A DNA stretch of 38,995 nucleotides, taken from positions 1 through 38,995 of the forward strand of contig NZ_JAHLOS010000040.1 in NCBI RefSeq assembly GCF_018917525.1. The letters run 5' to 3'. Made by a program: the position numbers and the translations under genes. Positions within the stretch are counted from its first letter, which is position 1. Every line of letters begins with the position of its first letter. Below are positions 6,955-16,135 of this stretch, in pieces. The notes below the pieces were generated by a model that worked only from the letters and a program-made list of their open reading frames with translations, was not told the origin of the DNA and did not search any database. Source of the stretch: Enterococcus raffinosus (GTDB taxonomy: Bacteria; Bacillota; Bacilli; Lactobacillales; Enterococcaceae).

Positions 6955-7539
6955 TCAACTATAAACAAGCAGTCCCCACTGTAAAATCAATGTAATCCCC
7001 GCACCAAACAACCAGCCGCCGACCACGTCAGACAAATAATGTATCCCTAAATATACCCGCGAGAAACCAATCAATCCAGCGATCACTAGACAGATGATTA
7101 CTAATAATGGTAGGAATTGCGGATAGACTTCCCCACCACCAAGCGCGATGCAGCAATATAGCGCACTGGAACAGGTCGCATGGAAGCTAGGAAAACTGGC
7201 ATCCACCTCTTCGACTAGCCGTTGCCCGACTGGACGGGGACGCTTTTTCAATCGCTTGATAATATAGGCCAAGCCCCAACTTAGAGCCAAAGATAAGCCA
7301 GCCGGTTTCAGAATTGCTGAACAAAACGGCGGGACTAAAGCCAGCGCACCGATGATAATGACCACACCCGTAGCTCGACCAAGTTTTGTAAAAAAGAGCA
7401 TGATCTTAGTGATAAACGGGCGCCGTAATGCAATCACTTTGAGCGTCACCAGCTCATCAAACCGCTGTAAACCTGACAACGAAAGAGCGATCAACAACAT
7501 TACGAATACTAGCAAACAAATAATTCCACCGATTAACAT
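6955..7539 (-). CDS. PAP2-family membrane phosphatase
   Basis: This 194-residue integral membrane protein of the PAP2 superfamily has all three phosphatase motifs: KRLKKRPRP (95-103), PSFH (117-120) and SR-x5-H (160-167, SRVYLGIH). About five or six hydrophobic segments span the length. Relatives remove phosphate from lipids such as undecaprenyl pyrophosphate or phosphatidylglycerol phosphate at the outer membrane face; the substrate here cannot be read from sequence. The start at 7539 follows GGAGGAG closely. It is a single gene, convergent with lysR, with its own terminator. Confidence 0.88.
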   Translation of the reverse strand: MLIGGIICLLVFVMLLIALSLSGLQRFDELVTLKVIALRRPFITKIMLFFTKLGRATGVVIIIGALALVPPFCSAILKPAGLSLALSWGLAYIIKRLKKRPRPVGQRLVEEVDASFPSFHATCSSALYCCIALGGGEVYPQFLPLLVIICLVIAGLIGFSRVYLGIHYLSDVVGGWLFGAGITLILQWGLLVYS

Positions 7540-7743
7540 AGCATCTCCTCCTTCCAGATATTACTCCCAATCTCCGCAACTTAAACGATCTTTATTCTTA
7601 TTATATTAAGTATAACCCAATTTATTTCCGTTGTCTTAAAGAGAAAAAAGGAACAGCTACGTTTTGCACGCCAATTTTCCTCAGCTCCTTTACTTTTTTA
7701 ATCATATCCCTCATATAAACAAAATTTATCGTTACCCAACGTT

Positions 7744-7772
7744 TTGACTATACTTTCTCTCTCCTTTTATAC
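7744..7772 (+). promoter_or_regulatory. SigmaA promoter of the malolactic operon
   Basis: TTGACT (7744-7749) and TTATAC (7767-7772) are separated by exactly 17 bases, about 35 bases before mleA. AGGAGG at 7793-7798 is the ribosome site. Upstream, around 7645-7695, a weak hairpin (AAAGG..AGCT with AGCT.CCTTT) precedes a T-run; its role is unclear. Confidence 0.8.
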
Positions 7773-7806
7773 TTCGTAAGCAATCAAATTTTAGGAGGAT
7801 TTATTT

Positions 7807-9438
7807 ATGCTTACAGGTTTAAATTTATTAAACAACCCCTTTTTAAATAAAGGAACAGCCTTTACCAAAGAAGAACGAGCAAAATACGGAATTACTGGGA
7901 TGCTGCCTAGTACCGTTCAAACTTTAGAACAACAAGCCGTTCAAGCTTACGGACAATACTTAAGCAAACCATCTGATTTGGAAAAACGTATTTTCTTAAT
8001 GAACATCTTCAATACCAATCGGACATTATTCTACAAATTAATGGGCCAACATTTAGTTGAATTCATGCCAATCGTGTACGATCCAGTGGTTGCAGATTCA
8101 ATTGAACAATACAACGAAATCTTCGTTGAACCACAAGATGCTGCTTTCTTATCCATTGATGATCCAGAAAGCATTAAAGATAGCTTGAAAAACGCTGCTG
8201 ACGGCCGTGACATTCGTTTGATCATCGTGACTGACGCAGAAGGAATTCTAGGCATGGGCGACTGGGGTGTCAACGGTGTGGATATCGCCATCGGTAAATT
8301 AATGGTTTACACTGCTGCTGCTGGGATCAACCCTGCACAAGTTTTACCTGTCTCCATCGATGCTGGTACGAATAACGAAGAATTATTGAACAACCCACTT
8401 TACTTAGGGAACCGTCATGCACGTGTGACTGGTAACACTTACTACGACTTCATCGATCAATTCGTTGAAGCAGCGACAGATCTTTTCCCTGAATTACTAT
8501 TACACTGGGAAGACTTCGGCCGTGGCAATGCCGCTAACATCTTAGAAAAATATCAAGACAAAATCACGACCTTCAATGATGATATCCAAGGAACTGGGAT
8601 CGTTGTTCTTGCTGGTGTATTAGGCGGATTGAATATTTCTGGCGAAGCTTTGAAGGATCAAACAATCCTAACTTTCGGTGCGGGGACTGCCGGGGTTGGT
8701 ATTGCCAACATTCTATTAAAAGAAATGGTTCGCCAAGGAACACCTGAAGAAGAAGCACGTAAACACTTCTATCAAGTCGACAAACAAGGTTTGTTGTTTG
8801 AAGACACAGAAGGTTTAACTCCTGGACAAATTCCATTTGCTAGAAAACGTGCTGAATTTACCAACAGCGAAGAATTAACAAACTTAGAAGCTGTTGTAAA
8901 AGAAATCCATCCAACAATCATGATCGGTACTTCAACTCAACCAGGTGCTTTCAGCGAAACTATCATCAAAGACATGGCTGCACACACTGCTCGTCCGATT
9001 ATTATGCCTTTATCAAATCCAACAAAATTAGCGGAAGCTACTGCGAAGGACTTGATCGAATGGACCGATGGAAAAGCCTTGATCGGTACAGGTATCCCTG
9101 CGGCTGACGTGGATTACAATGGCGTGACTTACCAAATCGGTCAAGCCAACAATGCCCTAATGTACCCAGGTCTTGGTTTAGGCTTGATTGTTTCAACTTC
9201 AACTCGCGTAAATGATGAAATTATTTCTCAAGCAAGTCGTGCGCTAGGCGGAATCGTCGATGTGACAAAACCAGGCGCATCTATCCTGCCTCCAGTGGCT
9301 AAATTGACGGAATTCTCTCAAATCATCGCTGAAACTGTTGTGAAATCAGTCGTTGACCAAAAATTGAACCGTGAAGCAATCACTGATGTCAAAGCAGCTG
9401 TAGAAGCAGCTAAATGGGTACCTGAATACCAAGACTAA
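7807..9438 (+). CDS. mleA: Malolactic enzyme
   Basis: This 543-residue NAD- and Mn-dependent enzyme decarboxylates L-malate directly to L-lactate and CO2. It matches the malolactic enzymes of lactococci and lactobacilli from the N-terminus ([16 protein letters not shown]) onward. Visible motifs are [10 protein letters not shown] with the family Tyr91, Lys164, EDFGRGNA (235-242), DIQGTG (259-264) and the nucleotide-binding GAGTAGVG (291-298). Ordinary malic enzymes share the fold, but the close likeness to Mle proteins and the adjacent 2-hydroxycarboxylate permease favour malolactic function. Codon use is strongly biased to a few preferred codons, more than its neighbours, which suggests high expression. 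AGGAGG and a clear sigmaA promoter precede it. Confidence 0.94.
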   Translation: MLTGLNLLNNPFLNKGTAFTKEERAKYGITGMLPSTVQTLEQQAVQAYGQYLSKPSDLEKRIFLMNIFNTNRTLFYKLMGQHLVEFMPIVYDPVVADSIEQYNEIFVEPQDAAFLSIDDPESIKDSLKNAADGRDIRLIIVTDAEGILGMGDWGVNGVDIAIGKLMVYTAAAGINPAQVLPVSIDAGTNNEELLNNPLYLGNRHARVTGNTYYDFIDQFVEAATDLFPELLLHWEDFGRGNAANILEKYQDKITTFNDDIQGTGIVVLAGVLGGLNISGEALKDQTILTFGAGTAGVGIANILLKEMVRQGTPEEEARKHFYQVDKQGLLFEDTEGLTPGQIPFARKRAEFTNSEELTNLEAVVKEIHPTIMIGTSTQPGAFSETIIKDMAAHTARPIIMPLSNPTKLAEATAKDLIEWTDGKALIGTGIPAADVDYNGVTYQIGQANNALMYPGLGLGLIVSTSTRVNDEIISQASRALGGIVDVTKPGASILPPVAKLTEFSQIIAETVVKSVVDQKLNREAITDVKAAVEAAKWVPEYQD

Positions 9439-9498
9439 TCCATTCCTCTCCTTCCCACTTATCGGATTAGATTATATATAAATAACTCTCTTAAATGA

Positions 9499-9530
9499 GG
9501 GAGTAGATGCATATGCTACTCCCCATTTTT
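9499..9530 (+). terminator. Intercistronic terminator between mleA and mleP
   Basis: GGGAGTAG/CTACTCCC forms an 8-bp stem over a 9-base loop, followed by CATTTTT. With no obvious promoter before mleP, it probably acts as a partial terminator giving less permease than enzyme. Confidence 0.65.
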
Positions 9531-9572
9531 ATGGATTCAACTACGTTTTACTAAAGAAAGGATCTTTTAAAA

Positions 9573-10895
9573 ATGGCACAAAAAGAATCAACAACTGCGA
9601 TGCCAGTTGAAGAAAAAAAGACCAGCTTCTGGTCAACCAAAATCACTGGTGTTAGCCTGCCAATCTATTTGATCATGGTCGTTGTCCTGATCGTAGCGAT
9701 GGCTTTAGGCAAATTACCAACCAACATGATCGGACCGATTGCTATTCTGGTAATTTTCGGGAACTTATTCCATTTCATCGGCAACAAAATTCCGATCGTT
9801 AAAAGTTATTTAGGCGGCGGCTCCGTCTTTGCGATCTTCGCTTCTGCGGCAATTGCGACCTTTGGCATCTTACCTGATGAAGTCGTAAAATCAACGCAAA
9901 ATTTTGTCAGCAATATGGGCTTCTTGGACTTTTACATCGCAGCCTTGATAACCGGGAGTATCCTTGGGATGAACCGTAAATTATTGATGAAAGCCTCTGT
10001 TCGCTTTATTCCCGTAGCACTTATTTCGATGGTCGTTTCTTTCTTTGCTGTCGGATTGGTTGGTATGCTGATCGGTAACGGCTTTGCGAATTCTGTTCTA
10101 TACATCTCATTGCCTGCGATGGCTGGTGGTGTTGGAGCCGGAGCCGTTCCTTTATCAACGATCTATGCTCACGTTTTAGGAACTGATGCGTCCTCAATTA
10201 TTTCTCGTTTGATCCCGGCAACTGCCATGACCAATGTTTTAGCCATCATTGGTGCTGCGTTAGTTGCTCGTGCGGGACAATCATTGCCAAAATTAAATGG
10301 TAATGGCAAGCTGATGGAAAAAGGCGATCTTGGCGATGGCAAACCTCGTGAAGTTAAACCAGATATCGCTCAACTAGGTGTTGGTTTGATGGTAGCATTG
10401 ACCTTCTTCATTCTTGGTCAAATCTGTAACTTCTTCGTTCCAAAGATCCATGCCTATGCTTTTATGATCATCATCGTATCTATTTGTAAAATTACTAATA
10501 TCTTGCCAGAATATTATGAAGATGCCGCAATCATGTTCAACAATTTGATCGTTAAAAACCTTACTGCTGCTGTGTTAGCTGGTATCGGTATCGCGTTATT
10601 GAACTTAAACGTTCTAGCTTCCGCATTGACATGGCAATTTGTTGTCCTATGTTTGACAAGTGTTATTGTTATCTCATTGGTTTCTGGTTTCGTTGGTCGT
10701 CTATTCGGACTGTACCCTGTCGAATCAACGATTACTGCTGGATTATGTAACAATTCAATGGGTGGCACTGGTAACGTTGCAGTGTTATCTGCCGCAAACC
10801 GCATGGAATTAATCGCCTTTGCACAAATGGGCAACCGTTTAGGCGGCGCGATTGTGTTGATTATCTCAGGATTTTTAATGCAGCTGTTCTCATAA
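9573..10895 (+). CDS. mleP: 2-hydroxycarboxylate transporter, malate permease type
   Basis: This 440-residue membrane protein of the 2-HCT family (CitP, CitS, MleP) is expected to exchange malate for lactate, generating proton motive force in malolactic fermentation. Two family re-entrant-loop motifs are visible, AMAGGVGAG (183-190) and NNSMGGTGNVA (393-403). Arg422 in QMGNRLGG corresponds to the Arg that binds the carboxylate in CitP. About 11 hydrophobic segments fit the family. It follows mleA by 134 bases. Substrate is inferred from the partner gene; citrate/malate exchangers are close relatives. Confidence 0.9.
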   Translation: MAQKESTTAMPVEEKKTSFWSTKITGVSLPIYLIMVVVLIVAMALGKLPTNMIGPIAILVIFGNLFHFIGNKIPIVKSYLGGGSVFAIFASAAIATFGILPDEVVKSTQNFVSNMGFLDFYIAALITGSILGMNRKLLMKASVRFIPVALISMVVSFFAVGLVGMLIGNGFANSVLYISLPAMAGGVGAGAVPLSTIYAHVLGTDASSIISRLIPATAMTNVLAIIGAALVARAGQSLPKLNGNGKLMEKGDLGDGKPREVKPDIAQLGVGLMVALTFFILGQICNFFVPKIHAYAFMIIIVSICKITNILPEYYEDAAIMFNNLIVKNLTAAVLAGIGIALLNLNVLASALTWQFVVLCLTSVIVISLVSGFVGRLFGLYPVESTITAGLCNNSMGGTGNVAVLSAANRMELIAFAQMGNRLGGAIVLIISGFLMQLFS

Positions 10896-10900
10896 TAAAA

Positions 10901-10953
10901 AACGAGCGAACATCTTTCTTTCGAATGAAAGAGTATGTTCGTTCGTTTTTTTA
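10901..10953 (+). terminator. Terminator of the malolactic operon
   Basis: ACGAGCGAACAT pairs with ATGTTCGTTCGT (one G-U) across a loop containing a second small hairpin, followed by seven T. Confidence 0.9.
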
Positions 10954-11012
10954 TTTCTTATAAGTCATTCTGAATTGTTGCTTTTTAATTGGCTTAAAAC
11001 AAAGCGCTAACG

Positions 11013-11372
11013 TTATATTTTTTTTCGTGATTTCATTGTTTCTACTATTCCCGTTACAAAGACAATGAAGAAAATAAGTATAAAAACAAAAAATGGAAGA
11101 ACATCAATAGCTCCACTTTCAAAACACATTAATAGATAAATCAACGATGGCAGCGCAAAGAAATAATTGGCTACTCTTCTATTCGGACTGATAAACCTAT
11201 CGTAGATCAAAACACAAAATGGTGCGACAGCGCAGATCATTATTTTAAACAGCCAGGCTTCGGTTACTTTGAAGGAAAAAAAACTTATTAGAATAACCAA
11301 CGATATCAGTAATATGCCAATCAACTTTTGCTTGTTCAAAAAAGCACCCTCTTTTCCATGATTCAGACTCAT
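11013..11372 (-). CDS. Small membrane protein of unknown function
   Basis: I do not recognise this protein. It has about 119 residues with four predicted hydrophobic segments (roughly residues 17-35, 38-55, 68-84 and 88-110) and a short basic C-terminus (KSRKKI). The ATG at 11372 has only a weak ribosome site. A TTG at 11339 sits eight bases after AGAGGG and would give a 108-residue protein starting LNKQKLIG, so that start is a serious alternative. It is isolated between terminators. Confidence 0.55.
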   Translation of the reverse strand: MSLNHGKEGAFLNKQKLIGILLISLVILISFFSFKVTEAWLFKIMICAVAPFCVLIYDRFISPNRRVANYFFALPSLIYLLMCFESGAIDVLPFFVFILIFFIVFVTGIVETMKSRKKI

Positions 11373-11489
11373 TTCAACCTATACTATTAAAAAAAACACA
11401 GCGTACACGAAATAAATATATTATGTAAACCCAAAACTCCTAATTGTTTCTTCTATTACTATAGCATTTATAGTTAAGCTTTTACACAC

Positions 11490-11523
11490 AAAAAAGGGAG
11501 AACGGTTCCGATCTCCCTTTTTT
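11490..11523. terminator. Bidirectional terminator
   Basis: AAAAAAGGGAG/CTCCCTTTTTT flanks a 12-base loop. The structure works on both strands; on the minus strand it ends the 79-residue gene. Confidence 0.85.
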
Positions 11524-11531
11524 GCTTATTT

Positions 11532-11771
11532 CTACCATCTTCCGCGTTTTAATCGAGCCTTGTTAACATAGCGCTTCGCATTTGTTGGAATCCGCTCTGG
11601 CGAGTCGTCCGTATCCACTTCCCAAGGGTAAAGTCCCTCTTCGTTTTTTTGAAAATTTTGCAGTTCATCTTTTTGTGAATCCTCGCCCCGCTCGTTCTTC
11701 TTCCGCAACCGCATAAGGAAATAAGACAGCGCGATGAGTATTAATGCGATAAATCGAATCGTACCTACCAT
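11532..11771 (-). CDS. Small single-span membrane protein of unknown function
   Basis: I do not recognise this 79-residue protein. It has one N-terminal membrane segment (residues 2-20, VGTIRFIALILIALSYFLM), then a charged cytoplasmic-looking tail rich in Glu, Asp, Lys and Arg, with LYPWEVDTDD in the middle and a basic end (KARLKRGRW). I chose the ATG at 11771 because AGGAGG lies seven bases before it; an ATG at 11777 is too close. It has its own terminator. Confidence 0.6.
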   Translation of the reverse strand: MVGTIRFIALILIALSYFLMRLRKKNERGEDSQKDELQNFQKNEEGLYPWEVDTDDSPERIPTNAKRYVNKARLKRGRW

Positions 11772-11907
11772 AATCATTCCTCCTAATTCGTTTTAATGAA
11801 TTAATTTTTCACAGAAAAATTAGTTCGATTCGAATGCCGTATATCATTCAACTAAAGGGTTCTCAACGAAGTACTACTCGAACTTTTCGGGTAAATACCC
11901 TTCATGG

Positions 11908-13605
11908 TCAACTGCGAAAAGTTGAACTTACCCCCATCATCTCATGTAAACGAAAATTAATTAATCCCGACAAGAAGTGTTCAGCATCATCGATTCTCAT
12001 TCTAAAACGGTCATGTCTGGCGAAAAAGCCATAGCTGATCGTATGTGGTTGTTTGAAAAATTGTGCAAATTCTGGAAACATGACGCCAGTCGTGAGTTCA
12101 TGCTGGACTCTTTTTTTTATGACCGAGTTGATCCTATCCTTCACAACCTTGAACTCTTTTGAGCTTTCAAACAGTTGCGATTTCAGTTCGCTAGTCGCTA
12201 ATTTTTCAATCATTTTGGACGCCGCGACTAACAGCTCCAGCATCGTAGGATAAGCCGTATCTCGTTTATCAATGAAGTTGATATTCCCAAGTGCATTGTC
12301 CAAGCCGAATTGATAATACTCTTTCTTTTCTTGATAAATCAGCAGTTCATTTGTTGCGTAGCTCAGCCAGTGATCATGATATTTTTGGTAGTCATCAGCG
12401 ATAAATTGATTCATGAGGTCTTCACAAATCTGCATAATCTTTGCTTCTTTGAAAATACCATAGGCCCGAAGCAGCGCAAAAAGGATTTCACCATCATAAT
12501 AAACGATTCTGAATTTTTCCTTGATTTGTAATTGCGAGTCCAACACATGAATGGTTCGATTGTCACTGGTTATAAATTTATCCTTTACAGAAACAATCAA
12601 CCGCCTTAAAATCGGCTGAAATTGCGTATCTCCTGTGACTTCACTATACTTAGCGATCGCTAAAATCGCGGTTGCTTGAGCCCCCAGCTTGTATTCTACA
12701 CTGGTGCTTAACGGCTCTTTTACTAAAAGATAGCCTGACACTTCTGAGAGTAAATGCTGGATTCCCCATTGAATACTTTTTTCAAGTAATGGCTTTAATT
12801 TTTGATCCTTCTCATAGCCAGCAGCTTCAGCCAAGGCATACAACGAAGAAAAATGGCGAACAGAATTGTAGCCTGGTATTCGTTGGTCATAACATGGAAA
12901 GTAGCCATAAATAAATTGCCCTGTCTCTGTTAAGTGGCGTTTTAAATAGTCACTACCTTTTTCAATCACTAGATCAGTCATTTGATCCAAATTTAAAACC
13001 GAAACAGATCGCACGCGATTGCCATTTCCATAATCAATTAAAGGAAAAACCTGATCATTTTCAAAGTAGAAAGCTTCTGTTTTGAATAGATACAACGGAG
13101 CAGTTGCTAAATTGATTGTCTTTGCATTCCTTATACCATATTTTCTCTTCATATAGCCGCGATAATTTTGATCATCTATCGAAAGCTTCGGAAGATTTCG
13201 CCCAACTTTGTGCTCTTTGCTAGGCTTTAAGATCGCATTTCCAACCAGCTCTTCCATTAAAAAGCTATGCTTCTTTTTTCCATCCACCCGAAAATTGAAA
13301 TCGCCGTAGTTATTTCTTTTGATACCGCCGATCAAGTCCTGAAGTTCTTGGAAAGTGACCTTTTTTTCTTCCGTTACAACGTCAAGTCGAAAGTACGGCG
13401 CTTTTTTAAGATTCTTTTTTTTATAGTATGATAAAAAATCATTCCAAATTGTTTGATAATTATCGCCGTACAGCTCAACCACTTGACTACGTTCTGCGGG
13501 TTTACCAATACTGATAATTAACAGTGGACTCACCTGCTTTGTCCGCATCTTACTAAGCAGCTCTTCCACCACTTGGAATCTATTTTCAATTAATTGAATC
13601 GACAT
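11908..13605 (-). CDS. Unrecognised 565-residue protein, alpha/alpha-toroid-like C-terminal part
   Basis: I cannot assign a function. The C-terminal two thirds (about 210-560) shows helical repeats, including GQFIYGYFPCYDQ followed by YNSVRHFSSLYALAEAA (about 244-265) and EYKLGAQATAILAIAKY. This pattern recalls the (alpha/alpha)6 barrels of glucuronyl C5-epimerases and unsaturated glycosidases. The N-terminal 160 residues are rich in Lys and Asp and match nothing I know. No signal peptide is visible, so it is probably cytoplasmic. It starts 57 bases after the stop of the surface-protein gene, with a hairpin between. A role in sugar or cell-envelope polymer chemistry is only a guess. Confidence 0.7.
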   Translation of the reverse strand: MSIQLIENRFQVVEELLSKMRTKQVSPLLIISIGKPAERSQVVELYGDNYQTIWNDFLSYYKKKNLKKAPYFRLDVVTEEKKVTFQELQDLIGGIKRNNYGDFNFRVDGKKKHSFLMEELVGNAILKPSKEHKVGRNLPKLSIDDQNYRGYMKRKYGIRNAKTINLATAPLYLFKTEAFYFENDQVFPLIDYGNGNRVRSVSVLNLDQMTDLVIEKGSDYLKRHLTETGQFIYGYFPCYDQRIPGYNSVRHFSSLYALAEAAGYEKDQKLKPLLEKSIQWGIQHLLSEVSGYLLVKEPLSTSVEYKLGAQATAILAIAKYSEVTGDTQFQPILRRLIVSVKDKFITSDNRTIHVLDSQLQIKEKFRIVYYDGEILFALLRAYGIFKEAKIMQICEDLMNQFIADDYQKYHDHWLSYATNELLIYQEKKEYYQFGLDNALGNINFIDKRDTAYPTMLELLVAASKMIEKLATSELKSQLFESSKEFKVVKDRINSVIKKRVQHELTTGVMFPEFAQFFKQPHTISYGFFARHDRFRMRIDDAEHFLSGLINFRLHEMMGVSSTFRS

Positions 13606-13617
13606 TTTATCACCCCA

Positions 13618-13655
13618 TAAAAGATTGATGAAGAGAATACTCCCTTCATCAATCT
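13618..13655 (-). terminator. Hairpin after the surface-protein gene
   Basis: AGATTGATGAAG/CTTCATCAATCT is a perfect 12-bp stem over a 10-base loop, followed on the minus strand by only four T. It probably ends or reduces transcription into the 565-residue gene. Confidence 0.65.
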
Positions 13656-13662
13656 ACCTTTT

Positions 13663-15573
13663 TTAATCTTCTTTCTTTGTCTTTCTAAGTTTCCAAATAC
13701 CAATACCAGAAAAGAATGCGGCCAATGCACCCAACGCTGTTAAAGAAGTGTCAGTATCCTCACCGGTTGCTGGATATTGTTTCGCACTTCCTAGGTAACT
13801 AGTTCCGCCACTTCCAACACTTCCTGACCCACTCGCACTATATCTTCCTAGAGAAGATGTCGGTGGTGTCCCTTGGTTATTCGCCATTACAGGTACTCCT
13901 CTGGTGTCGTCGCTATCCGCATCCGCGTCAGAATCTGAGTCAGAATCTGCATCAGCATCAGCGTCAGCATCGGCGTCAGCATCAGCGTCAGCGTCCGCAT
14001 CGGCATCAGCATCAGCATCAGCATCAGCATCAGCATCGGCATCAGCGTCAGCATCAGCATCGGCATCGGCATCAGCATCAGCGTCGGCGTCAGCATCGGC
14101 ATCGGCGTCAGCATCGGCATCAGCATCGGCGTCAGCATCAGCATCAGCGTCGGCATCAGCATCAGCATCGGCGTCAGCATCGGCATCAGCATCAGCGTCA
14201 GCATCGGCATCAGCATCAGCATCGGCATCGGCGTCAGCATCAGCATCGGTTTCATCATCATCTGGAATAATCGCAGGGGTCGGCAAACTTGGAATATCGT
14301 TTTGGTCATAGGCAATTAGTTCAATTTCATCTAGTGCATCGACATCCTCTGCAGAAACCGGAATGGTGAATCTACCCGTTTCATCCGTTGGTCCTTCAGC
14401 AATTTGTACGCCATCTTTATAAATTCTTACGGTCGTATTAGGGTCTGCATAGCCGGTAACTTCATACCCAGTTGATGAATTACCGGTAACTGCTACATCA
14501 TAAGGTGCAGTTACTTGAGCTGCCTTATAAAAGACGGGTGTGTACCCATCATTTTCTGTAGCAATATCAATTGAAATAAGATTCGCTTTTACAATGGTCG
14601 CTAAAAATCCAGCTTCATAAGGATTGGTCAAATCCACCCCTTGGCTAAGTAATTCTTGAGGGAGCGGATCAATAATAGTTGTTGGAATAGTAACGTTCGT
14701 TTCTCCTAAAATACTCGCATCTGCAAGCTCACCAATTAATGTTGAGCCTGTATTTACTAAAGCTTGGGCAGTAGCGAAGGTTCCATTGAAAATAGGTTTT
14801 AGCGTCAGATTTAGCGTTTGATTCAAAAGTCCGGCTCCGGTTCCTGTAATTGTCAGTGCCTGGACAGCGCTATTTAAATCATCCAGTATTTGGTTGACAT
14901 TTTCACGAATAATTGTTTCCAATACACTATCAAGATCCGCATAAATATATTGATCTCCTTGAGCCTGCAATTGCAATGCGACATCTGCGGCAGTCAGGCT
15001 GCTTAAATTTTCTAATAGGTTTAATTGTTCATAAACGTCATCCAGATTGATGTTTAATAAGGGATTGGAATTGATCAAGCCATTAATAGAGTCGATTAAA
15101 GTTGTCGTTGCACCATCAACAATCGATAATAGTGGAGCTAGACCGTTTTCTGGGAGTAAAATATTGGTTGAAAGTGTTCCTGCTCCATTTGGTGTCACGT
15201 GACCGCGAAGACCTTCTGGAACTGCCAGTACAGCAAGTCGATTACCTGGTAAAACACTTAAGTCGATACCACTATCAGCTGAAATGGTGAAATCGACATT
15301 TCTAACTGCATTTTCAATGGTAAAAGGATTCGAATCCGTTATTCCACTCGAGTTGGAGGAGTTTAAACTGCTAAACAATTGACCATCAATTAATGCTGCA
15401 TATGCTTGAGTCGATTGCGTTGAAAAGAATGACGTCGTAATTGAAACCGGTGTCAATCCTAGCAACAAGCCTGTCGCTACGGAAGTTCCTACATAGATAT
15501 ATTTTCTTGAACGTCGTTTCGCTCGTGCTTTTTGATCCATTAACTTTCGATAATCTCTCTTCAATTTTTTCAT
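13663..15573 (-). CDS. Sortase-anchored surface protein with Asp-Ala repeat stalk
   Basis: This 636-residue precursor has an N-terminal basic region and hydrophobic signal (about 24-58, ending TQAYA). A secreted region of about 300 residues of unknown fold follows, then an Ig-like module (about 360-430, [19 protein letters not shown]). Next is an acidic repeat of Asp-Ala dipeptides (443-554) and a Ser/Gly-rich linker. The sortase signal is YPATG (600-604), where family consensus is LPxTG, then a hydrophobic helix and KLRKTKKED tail. It is probably an adhesin displayed on an acidic stalk. The ribosome site AGGGG abuts the ATG at 15573 with no spacing; a TTG at codon 4 is nine bases away and may be the true start. 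Ligand unknown. Confidence 0.85.
   Translation of the reverse strand: MKKLKRDYRKLMDQKARAKRRSRKYIYVGTSVATGLLLGLTPVSITTSFFSTQSTQAYAALIDGQLFSSLNSSNSSGITDSNPFTIENAVRNVDFTISADSGIDLSVLPGNRLAVLAVPEGLRGHVTPNGAGTLSTNILLPENGLAPLLSIVDGATTTLIDSINGLINSNPLLNINLDDVYEQLNLLENLSSLTAADVALQLQAQGDQYIYADLDSVLETIIRENVNQILDDLNSAVQALTITGTGAGLLNQTLNLTLKPIFNGTFATAQALVNTGSTLIGELADASILGETNVTIPTTIIDPLPQELLSQGVDLTNPYEAGFLATIVKANLISIDIATENDGYTPVFYKAAQVTAPYDVAVTGNSSTGYEVTGYADPNTTVRIYKDGVQIAEGPTDETGRFTIPVSAEDVDALDEIELIAYDQNDIPSLPTPAIIPDDDETDADADADADADADADADADADADADADADADADADADADADADADADADADADADADADADADADADADADADADADADADADADADADADADADADADADSDSDSDADADSDDTRGVPVMANNQGTPPTSSLGRYSASGSGSVGSGGTSYLGSAKQYPATGEDTDTSLTALGALAAFFSGIGIWKLRKTKKED
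13912..14247 (-). repeat. Hexanucleotide repeat coding Asp-Ala dipeptides
   Basis: About 336 bases of degenerate 6-mer repeats (GAY-GCN on the coding strand) encode roughly 56 Asp-Ala units, with a few Asp-Ser units at the 3' end. Third-position variation is irregular, so the repeat is not a fresh perfect expansion. Such tracts can change length in steps of two residues without a frameshift. Confidence 0.95.
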
Positions 15574-16046
15574 CCCCTAAAAATAATTTATTTGAACTAT
15601 TTTTTTTGGCGCCAGCAAAAATATTTTTGTTAACTTAAGTTAATAGGAATTTAACAAGAATATAATCTCCAAACAACTAGATTGTTTTGTAATAAATAAC
15701 TGTGAAAGTGATGCTTTTATTTAAAATTAGGAGTACCTTATAATAAAATTACGTTCTGCTGTGTTATGAAATTGTCGCATTAAAAATGTGTGTTTATGAC
15801 ATTTATGTGAATAAATAGTGAATATTGATTTCATTCCAACCATATATTACTTCTTATATTTAAAAATCTTAAGTTATTTTAAAAGAAGCAATAGCCGGCT
15901 ATGGAGGACTTTCTCTAATAAATCCTAAATGTATTCATATATTTCTTGAAAACTGAAAAAAATGACGGTTCTTTTTGTTTGGTTGACAAAATTGAATGTT
16001 TACTTCGCTAAACAACACAGTTGCATACTCTATCTAGAAATAAAAA
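15574..16046. other. Long AT-rich non-coding stretch upstream of the surface-protein gene
   Basis: Nearly 500 AT-rich bases with no supportable gene on either strand. It presumably holds the promoter of the surface-protein gene. I see a 14-bp palindrome TTAACTTAAGTTAA near 15630-15643 about 60 bases before the start, which could be an operator, and a TTGACA near 15982 on the plus strand with no good -10. The length suggests a complex regulatory region. Confidence 0.5.
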
Positions 16047-16072
16047 ATAACTCATCGGTTACCCGATGAGTC
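16041..16072 (-). terminator. Terminator after the MATE gene
   Basis: ACTCATCGG/CCGATGAGT with a 4-base loop is followed by TTATTTTTTA on the minus strand, some 65 bases after the MATE stop. Confidence 0.85.
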
Positions 16073-16135
16073 AAGGATTCATATTCTGTTAGTAAACTCA
16101 AAGCAAGAGATAACTTTTTGAACAATTTCCAATAG

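Noticed and set aside
13912-14247. CRISPR-like or satellite repeat
   Set aside because: The repeat is a continuous in-frame 6-mer without spacers inside a coding gene.
13904-14311. Plus-strand open frame of Ser-Ala repeats (and other long frames across the Asp-Ala tract)
   Set aside because: It is the complement of the coding repeat; the hexamer simply lacks stop codons in several frames. No ribosome site or promoter supports it.
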